Source of the DNA: Oscillospiraceae bacterium
GTDB lineage: Bacteria > Bacillota_A > Clostridia > Oscillospirales > JAAYXM01
Length of the DNA stretch: 11,403 nt
NCBI GenBank assembly: GCA_017408185.1
Contig: JAFQVE010000196.1
Coordinates: forward strand, 1 to 11,403
Reading direction: 5' to 3'
Part shown: piece by piece, positions 7,017 through 11,403 of the stretch
How the letters are laid out: each line of letters starts with the position of its first letter
Numbering within the stretch: position 1 is the first letter of the stretch
Program-made: the position numbers and the translations under genes
Notes under the pieces: generated by a model
The model's database searches: none
Told to the model about the DNA's origin: nothing
Seen by the model: the letters and a program-made list of their open reading frames with translations, nothing else

Positions 7017-7897
7017 AAAAAAGAGTTGTTGCTCTCGGTTTTTTTGACGGCGTACATATCGGCCACGGAGCGTTGCTTGAAATGACGGTGCGCAGAGCTC
7101 GTGAAAAGGGAGCCTCTGCTGCCGTGATGACGTATTCAAACCATCCGTCATCTATTGTTGCGTCATCTGCCGTAAAGCTTATCAACACAACAGAGGAACG
7201 GTGCGCTCTTATGCGTGAGCTGTACGGTATATCCGATATAATCGTAAAGGAATTTACAAAAGAATATTCATCGCTTTCAGGTGAAGCTTTTGTGAATGAA
7301 GTTATAAAAAAAGAGCTTGCGGCGTGCCATGTTGTTGCCGGTTTTGATTTTCGCTTCGGCAAGGGTGGGAAATGCGATGCTGCATCGCTTTTGAGGCTTT
7401 GTGAAGAAAACGGAATCGGCTGTGATATAGTAGATGAGGTAAAGCTTTATGGCGAAGCAGTGAGCTCTTCGCGCATACGCGAATATATTGTTGCGGGAGA
7501 TATGGCAACGGCACGCGAGCTTCTGGGACATTACCACTGCATTATAGGTGAGGTTACGCGCGGTGCGCAGCTTGGCAAAGAACTGGGTTTCCCCACGGCA
7601 AATCAGGAAATACAGAAAGATGTTTTGTGCGTAAAGCACGGTGTGTATTTATCCCGTGTGACGGTGGACAGTAAAATGTACAGGGGCGTGACCAACATCG
7701 GCGTGCGCCCTACGGTATCAAGTGGGAAGTGTCCGCGGGCGGAAACGTTTATCATAGATTTTTCGGGAGATTTATACGGCAGGAAAATCAAGCTTGAGCT
7801 TGTAAAATTTATGCGCGGAGAGGAAAAGTTTTCCTCGATTGAGACGCTTCGCGAGCGTATAGAGAAGGATGTAATGCAGGCAAAGACGGATTTTTAG
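7013..7897 (+). CDS. ribF: Bifunctional riboflavin kinase/FAD synthetase RibF
   Basis: RibF (294 aa) phosphorylates riboflavin to FMN and adenylylates FMN to FAD. The N-terminal nucleotidyltransferase domain has the FMN adenylyltransferase motif GFFDGVHIGH at 9-18 (the first F is often N in homologues), the block VVAGFDFRFGKGGKCD, and SSSRIREYI at about 152-160. The C-terminal riboflavin kinase domain (about 165-290) has GAQLGKELGFPTAN, GVTNIGVRPTV and the AETFIIDFSGDLYGRKIKLELVKFMRGEEKF block. It overlaps truB by 4 nt, with GAGGTG just upstream inside truB, so it is probably translationally coupled. It is the last gene of the first unit; the usual downstream rpsO and pnp are missing. No terminator is visible after it, so some read-through into the next gene is possible. 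Confidence 0.96.
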   Translation: MKKRVVALGFFDGVHIGHGALLEMTVRRAREKGASAAVMTYSNHPSSIVASSAVKLINTTEERCALMRELYGISDIIVKEFTKEYSSLSGEAFVNEVIKKELAACHVVAGFDFRFGKGGKCDAASLLRLCEENGIGCDIVDEVKLYGEAVSSSRIREYIVAGDMATARELLGHYHCIIGEVTRGAQLGKELGFPTANQEIQKDVLCVKHGVYLSRVTVDSKMYRGVTNIGVRPTVSSGKCPRAETFIIDFSGDLYGRKIKLELVKFMRGEEKFSSIETLRERIEKDVMQAKTDF

Positions 7898-7917
7898 ATA
7901 TTTTTACAGAAAATTCA

Positions 7918-7951
7918 TTGATTTTACATACGGAATTTGGTACAATATAAT
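7918..7951 (+). promoter_or_regulatory. Two overlapping strong promoters ahead of the regulator-ftsEX unit
   Basis: Promoter A: TTTACA (7923-7928), 17-nt spacer, perfect TATAAT (7946-7951). Promoter B, shifted 5 bp upstream: TTGATT (7918-7923), 17-nt spacer, TACAAT (7941-7946), with TG at 7938-7939 forming an extended -10. Both have ideal spacing. Transcription would start at about 7953-7958, some 30 nt before the ATG at 7989. This region marks a new transcription unit after ribF and is the only sizeable gap (91 nt) inside the window. Confidence 0.8.
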
Positions 7952-7988
7952 ACGACACAGTATGTTTTTGTAAGGACGGGTTGAATAT

Positions 7989-9080
7989 ATGGCTTGGAAA
8001 ATGCTTCAGAATACTATACTTCAGATGAAGGAGGCAACCGACCGCACGATCGGCGTTATGAACGTTACGGGCGAGGTTGTTGCCTGTACTGACCAGAGCC
8101 TTAAGGGAAGCTTGCGTGAAAGCGCGCTTGATGCTCTTGAGGAGATGATAGGCTCGTACATTGTTTTTGACGGCGATACATATAAGCCCGTGGCGACGCC
8201 CGGTGCGAGGTTTGAGTATGTCATATTCGTTTCGGGTGAGGATGAATATGCCAGAAGTCTTGCCGTTATGGCTTCTCTTGCGGTGGGAAATGCAAAGAAG
8301 TACTACGACGAAAAGCACGACCGCGCAACGTTTATCAAGAACGTAATACTGGACAATATTCTCTCCGGCGACATATATATGAAGGCAAACGAGCTTCGTC
8401 TTCCGCTGGATGTTCCGCACATTGTTTATCTCATCCGTCAGGTTGACGGTGCGGACACCGCGGCGGTGGATATCGTATCGAATATGTTTCCGGATAAGGA
8501 CAAGGACTATGTTGTCAGCGTAAGCGAGACAGAAATTGCGGTAATAAGCGAAACTGCGAAGGATACGGAAACCAAGCAATTCATAAAGGTTGCGGAGAGC
8601 ATCCGCGACACGCTGAAAGCCGAGCTTCTTGCAAAAACCGAAATCGGTATAGGAAAGGTTGCACCGTCCCTTAAGGATATTGCCGTTTCCTATAAAGAGG
8701 CGCAGTCTGCAATAAACATAGGAAAGATGTTTGACACAGAGCGGGATGTAATGAGCTATGAAAACCTTGGTATCGGCAGGCTTATTTATCAGCTTCCGAC
8801 AACTATTTGCCAGATGTTTCTTTCGGAGGTGTTCAAGGATAACTCTCTTGAACAGCTTGATTCCGAAACACTTATGACGATACAGAAATTCTTTGAAAAC
8901 AATCTCAACGTGTCGGAAACGTCGCGCAATCTGTTTGTCCACAGAAATACGCTTGTCTACCGCCTTGAAAAAATCAAGAAAATAACAGGGCTTGACCTCC
9001 GGGAGTTTGACCACGCAATTATTTTCAAGGTTGCCCTTATGGTAAAGAAATATTTGTCAATCCAGGGCACAGCATTTTAA
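7989..9080 (+). CDS. CdaR/PucR-like transcriptional regulator upstream of ftsEX
   Basis: A protein of 363 aa with the C-terminal PucR-type helix-turn-helix: FFENNLNVSETSRNLFVHRNTLVYRLEKIKKITGLDLREFDHAIIFKVAL (about 301-350), with recognition-helix signature VHRNTLVYRLEKI at 317-329. The middle (about 140-270) resembles the degenerate GGDEF-like domain common in CdaR proteins. The N-terminal part (about 5-110) has a pattern like a sugar-diacid-recognition or GAF-like sensor (NVTGEVVACTD, then a helix rich in Ala), but I cannot assign a ligand. There is no membrane segment, so it is cytoplasmic. AAGGA (7972-7976) lies 12 nt before the ATG. Its own strong promoter and the ftsE start only 45 nt downstream suggest that it is co-transcribed with ftsEX and may regulate it or itself. 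The HTH call is solid; the target and signal are unknown. Confidence 0.85.
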   Translation: MAWKMLQNTILQMKEATDRTIGVMNVTGEVVACTDQSLKGSLRESALDALEEMIGSYIVFDGDTYKPVATPGARFEYVIFVSGEDEYARSLAVMASLAVGNAKKYYDEKHDRATFIKNVILDNILSGDIYMKANELRLPLDVPHIVYLIRQVDGADTAAVDIVSNMFPDKDKDYVVSVSETEIAVISETAKDTETKQFIKVAESIRDTLKAELLAKTEIGIGKVAPSLKDIAVSYKEAQSAINIGKMFDTERDVMSYENLGIGRLIYQLPTTICQMFLSEVFKDNSLEQLDSETLMTIQKFFENNLNVSETSRNLFVHRNTLVYRLEKIKKITGLDLREFDHAIIFKVALMVKKYLSIQGTAF

Positions 9081-9089
9081 ATGTTGTGC
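9067..9089 (+). repeat. Short imperfect hairpin over the regulator stop codon
   Basis: GCACAGCATT (9067-9076) can pair with AATGTTGTGC (9080-9089) with one G-U pair and a 3-nt loop. The TAA stop (9078-9080) sits at the tip. There is no adjoining U-tract, so it is not a convincing terminator. It could modulate the ftsE level relative to the regulator. Confidence 0.35.
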
Positions 9090-9125
9090 TCATACCTGCT
9101 TTTTGCGGAAAGGAATGTGGAATAA

Positions 9126-9815
9126 ATGGTTAGGCTTCTCGATGTTTGCAAGGTGTATGAAAACGGAACACCTGCGCTGTCGGGTATAAATCTGAAGATA
9201 GATGACGGCGAATTTGTGTTCCTCGTCGGTTCTTCTGCTTCGGGAAAATCAACTATAGTAAAGATACTTACAAGTGAAGTGAAAATGACCTCCGGAAGGG
9301 GGATTGTGAACGGTTTTAACTTAAACAGAATAAAGCCGTCAAAGGTGCCGGAGCTTCGCCGCACAGTCGGCGTTGTGTTTCAGGATTTCCGGCTGATAGA
9401 TAAGAAAACGGTGTATGAAAACGTGGCGTTTGCGATGCGTGCCGTCGGTGCGCCGCCGCGGATCATAAAAAGCCGCGTTCCGTATGTGTTAAAGCTTGTC
9501 GGACTTGACCGCAAGATGAAATCTTTTCCGAACGAGCTTTCCGGCGGTGAGCGGCAGAGGGTCGCGGTTGCGCGTGCGCTTGTAAACAATCCCAGTATGA
9601 TAATTGCGGACGAGCCTACGGGAAACCTTGATCCGAAAATGTCAATTGAGATAATGAGTCTTCTTGAAAAAATCAATGAGCTTGGGACAACCGTGCTCGT
9701 TGTTACGCATGAGCGTGAGCTCGTAAACGAATTTTCAAAGCGCGTTATCGCGATAGACAGCGGTCGTATCGTGAGCGACAGAACAGGCGGGTACTATCAG
9801 AATGAGACTTTATAA
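9126..9815 (+). CDS. ftsE: Cell-division ABC transporter ATP-binding protein FtsE
   Basis: FtsE (229 aa) is the cytoplasmic ATPase that pairs with FtsX. It does not transport a solute; it drives conformational change that activates cell-wall hydrolases. Motifs in order: Walker A GSSASGKST at 35-43 (Ala38 where many homologues have Gly, still within GxxxxGKST), Q-loop Gln86 in VVFQDFRLI, signature LSGGERQRVAVARAL from 138, Walker B and catalytic Glu in IIADEPTGNLDP (Asp162, Glu163), and H-loop His195 in VVTHERE. Y11 in the KVYENG A-loop is also present. The ATG at 9126 has AAGGA at 9110-9114, a spacing of 11 nt. Its 3' end overlaps ftsX by 14 nt, the usual tight coupling of the pair. Confidence 0.96.
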   Translation: MVRLLDVCKVYENGTPALSGINLKIDDGEFVFLVGSSASGKSTIVKILTSEVKMTSGRGIVNGFNLNRIKPSKVPELRRTVGVVFQDFRLIDKKTVYENVAFAMRAVGAPPRIIKSRVPYVLKLVGLDRKMKSFPNELSGGERQRVAVARALVNNPSMIIADEPTGNLDPKMSIEIMSLLEKINELGTTVLVVTHERELVNEFSKRVIAIDSGRIVSDRTGGYYQNETL

Positions 9816-10689
9816 TATTACATACTTTCTCCGCGAGGGAATATCAAGTATTTTTTCTCATCGCCTTATGAGCTTTGCGGCAATGAGCGTTATAACTGCG
9901 TGTCTTCTGCTTATGGGAAGCTTTTCGCTTGTTGCGGTGAATGTCGATAAGGTGCTTGAAGATGTTGAGAACAAAAACGAAATTGTTGTATTTATTGATG
10001 AAAGCTATACCGGTGAGCAGGCACGCGCGCTGGAAAGTGAGATTGTTGCGGTGGAAGAGGTTGAATCTGCAGTCTATATGACAAAGGAGCAGGCTCTTGA
10101 AAACTTCAAAAAGGATTTTGGAGACGACAGCGGCATTCTTGAGGGGCTTGAAGAACGCAACCCCCTGCGCGACCGCTTTACCATAAAGCTTCACGATATC
10201 CACGCCACAAAGCGTGCGGCACAGGCCCTTGAAGCTATCGAGGGCGTTGCAAACGTCCGCGCCCGGAGCGACATATCCGACAGAATAATTCAGGTAAGAG
10301 ATGTTGTAACGGCAATCTGCGCCGTGCTCATTCTCATCCTCGCTCTTGTTTCTGTGTTTATCATATCGAACACTGTAAACCTCACGATGTTCAACAGACG
10401 TGAGGAAATTGCAATAATGAAGATGATAGGAGCCACAAACGGCTTTGTCCGCATTCCGTTTGTGATAGAGGGACTTCTTATAGGTATTGCGGGGGCTACG
10501 CTTGCACTGTTTTTGCAGTGGGCGGTGTATGAGTATGTCGTTGCGGCGGCGCTGTCCTCGATAAGCTTTATGCCAAACGTATCGTTCGGGGATATAATCG
10601 GATATATCCTTATGATGTTTTACGGTGTCGGCGTTCTTGTCGGCGGTGTCGGAAGCGCGATTACATTGCATAAGTTCTTAAAGGTCTGA
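9802..10689 (+). CDS. ftsX: Cell-division membrane protein FtsX
   Basis: FtsX (295 aa) is an integral membrane partner of FtsE that passes the ATPase signal to an extracellular hydrolase. Layout: a cytoplasmic N-terminus (1-22, YFLREGISSIFSHRLMS is typical), TM1 about 25-47, a large extracellular domain about 48-167 holding the hydrolase-contact region, TM2 about 168-192, a cytoplasmic loop with NRREEIAIMKMIGATNGFVRIPF (typical FtsE coupling helix), TM3 about 217-240, and TM4 about 264-288. Four TM segments and length match the family. The start ATG at 9802 lies within the ftsE end. The next gene is a coiled-coil hydrolase-like protein, the expected partner. Membrane spans are judged by eye. 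Confidence 0.95.
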   Translation: MRLYNITYFLREGISSIFSHRLMSFAAMSVITACLLLMGSFSLVAVNVDKVLEDVENKNEIVVFIDESYTGEQARALESEIVAVEEVESAVYMTKEQALENFKKDFGDDSGILEGLEERNPLRDRFTIKLHDIHATKRAAQALEAIEGVANVRARSDISDRIIQVRDVVTAICAVLILILALVSVFIISNTVNLTMFNRREEIAIMKMIGATNGFVRIPFVIEGLLIGIAGATLALFLQWAVYEYVVAAALSSISFMPNVSFGDIIGYILMMFYGVGVLVGGVGSAITLHKFLKV

Positions 10690-10718
10690 AATACACCCAT
10701 AAATGGATATAATAAAAA

Positions 10719-10723
10719 GGAGG
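10719..10723 (+). promoter_or_regulatory. Ribosome binding site for the GTG-start secreted protein
   Basis: GGAGG ends 8 nt before the GTG at 10732, an ideal spacing. It supports translation of this frame although it does not start with ATG. Confidence 0.85.
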
Positions 10724-10731
10724 GCTTTTCT

Positions 10732-11403
10732 GTGAGCCAAAAAACAGTTCGCATAATATCCGCCGTTATTGCGGGAGCAATAGTTTTTTCTCTTGCGTTT
10801 GCGTTTATTGCGGAGATCGTTTCAGTAAACAGCGCAGATGCGGCAGAGAGCGTTTCAAGCCTTAACAGCAAGCTCTCGAGCTTAGAAAAGCAAAAGTCAA
10901 AAATACAAAAAGAGCTAAAGGCGATAGAGTCTAAAAAACAGTCCACAATGACAAAAAAAGCGGCTCTTGACCAACAGATAGACGTTACCGAAAAAGAAGT
11001 TGACACGATAAATGAGCTGATTTCTGCGCTTGATACGAAGATTGCCGCAGCGGCAGCGGAGCTTTCGGCGGCACAGGCAGAGGAACAGAAGCAGACGGAC
11101 GATTTCCTCAAGCGTGTGAGAATTATGGAAGAGGAAGGCTCGGCATCTATGCTGGGTATAATCCTTGCTGCAGACAGTTTCTCGGATATGCTTACGAGAA
11201 CAGAGCTTATCGGAAGCGTGGTTGAGGGGGATAAAAAGCTTGTTGCGGCGCTTGCGGCAACGCGCGAAGAGATAGCTAGCAAGAAAGCGGTTCTCGATGC
11301 GGCGCGCACAGAACAGGCATCTGCAAAGAAATATCTTGTTGCAAAGCAGAACTCCCTTGAAAGCCAGTATAAGGATGCAAACGCATTGCTTAAATCCCTG
11401 AAT
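10732..11403 (+). CDS. Secreted coiled-coil protein, probable FtsEX-activated peptidoglycan hydrolase, 3' end cut by window
   Basis: 224 residues are visible and the frame is open at the window end. GTG start follows a perfect Shine-Dalgarno sequence. Residues 6-30 form a hydrophobic signal segment (RIISAVIAGAIVFSLAFAFIAEIV), with a possible signal peptidase site ADA/AES after residue 37. Residues about 40-123 are a long Ala/Lys/Glu coiled coil (SSLNSKLSSLEKQKSKIQKELKAIESKK...). The hinge FLKRVRIMEEEGSASMLGIILAADSFSDMLTRTELIGSVVEGD (125-167) is typical of PcsB, CwlO and EnvC-type proteins (compare the family pattern with RxMYExG and SFSDxLxR). A second coiled coil follows. The catalytic domain (CHAP, NlpC/P60 or M23) should lie past the window, so the class cannot be named. 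Its place right after ftsX fits a hydrolase activated by FtsX. Product name is inference from pattern and context. Confidence 0.82.
   Translation, partial: MSQKTVRIISAVIAGAIVFSLAFAFIAEIVSVNSADAAESVSSLNSKLSSLEKQKSKIQKELKAIESKKQSTMTKKAALDQQIDVTEKEVDTINELISALDTKIAAAAAELSAAQAEEQKQTDDFLKRVRIMEEEGSASMLGIILAADSFSDMLTRTELIGSVVEGDKKLVAALAATREEIASKKAVLDAARTEQASAKKYLVAKQNSLESQYKDANALLKSLN

Noticed and set aside
7843..7857. Small inverted repeat near the ribF end (ACGCT...AGCGT) as a terminator candidate.
   Set aside because: It is only 5 bp, inside the coding region, and has no U-tract.
7926..7965. Inverted six-base repeat ACATAC (7926-7931) and GTATGT (7960-7965) flanking the regulator promoter, a possible operator.
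   Set aside because: A 6-bp inverted repeat at 28-nt spacing is expected by chance in a 90-nt gap; no further symmetry supports it.
7809..9014. Long open frame of 401 codons on the - strand, opposite the regulator (similar ones at 5583-6593 and 9844-10671).
   Set aside because: The translations are Cys/Arg/His-rich without any domain, they lie opposite well-supported genes, and no minus-strand promoter or ribosome binding site was seen. They follow from the codon use of the real genes.
9100..9110. Second copy of TTTTTGCGGAA, matching the left arm of the repeat at 6099.
   Set aside because: It has no complementary arm nearby and is only 11 nt; coincidence is likely.
10708..10713. Perfect TATAAT before the coiled-coil protein gene.
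   Set aside because: No -35-like hexamer is found at 16-18 nt upstream, and the start site would fall on the ribosome binding site, so this is not a convincing promoter.

Overview
The window looks like chromosome of a Bacillota, most likely class Clostridia. This rests on the gene order rimP-nusA-ylxR-ylxQ-infB-rbfA-nrnA-truB-ribF, the short 351-residue NusA, strong AGGAGG-type ribosome binding sites, sigma-A-type promoters and moderate GC. The genus cannot be fixed by eye. All real genes are on the + strand, coding density is very high, and I see no mobile element, CRISPR array, tRNA, rRNA or sign of foreign DNA.

Region 1 (1-7897) is a translation and RNA operon. A near-consensus extended -10 promoter (10-38) and a strong leader hairpin (65-93) precede rimP (30S maturation). 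They are followed by nusA (transcription elongation, pausing and antitermination), ylxR/rnpM and ylxQ (small RNA-binding proteins), infB (IF-2), one ORF that joins rbfA to nrnA, truB (tRNA pseudouridine-55 synthase) and ribF (riboflavin kinase/FAD synthetase). Gaps are short, or genes overlap (ylxR/ylxQ by 11 nt, truB/ribF as ATGA). No intrinsic terminator is visible, so one long transcript is likely. The rpsO and pnp genes that often follow ribF in Bacillota are absent here.

Region 2 (7898-11403) starts with a new, very strong promoter region made of two overlapping consensus-like promoters. It holds a CdaR/PucR-type regulator, then ftsE and ftsX (overlapping by 14 nt), then the start of a secreted coiled-coil protein that resembles the FtsEX-activated peptidoglycan hydrolases (PcsB/CwlO/EnvC class), cut by the window end. 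FtsEX is expected to use ATP to switch on this hydrolase at the division site or cell wall, and the upstream regulator may control the module.

The window is mostly ordinary core genome. The points most worth a second look are the single-ORF RbfA-NrnA fusion, the CdaR/PucR-like regulator tied to ftsEX, the rimP leader hairpin, a 16-bp inverted repeat across the nrnA stop codon that lacks a downstream U-tract, and a perfect 20-bp palindrome inside the fusion gene. I did not find a clearly new multi-gene system.
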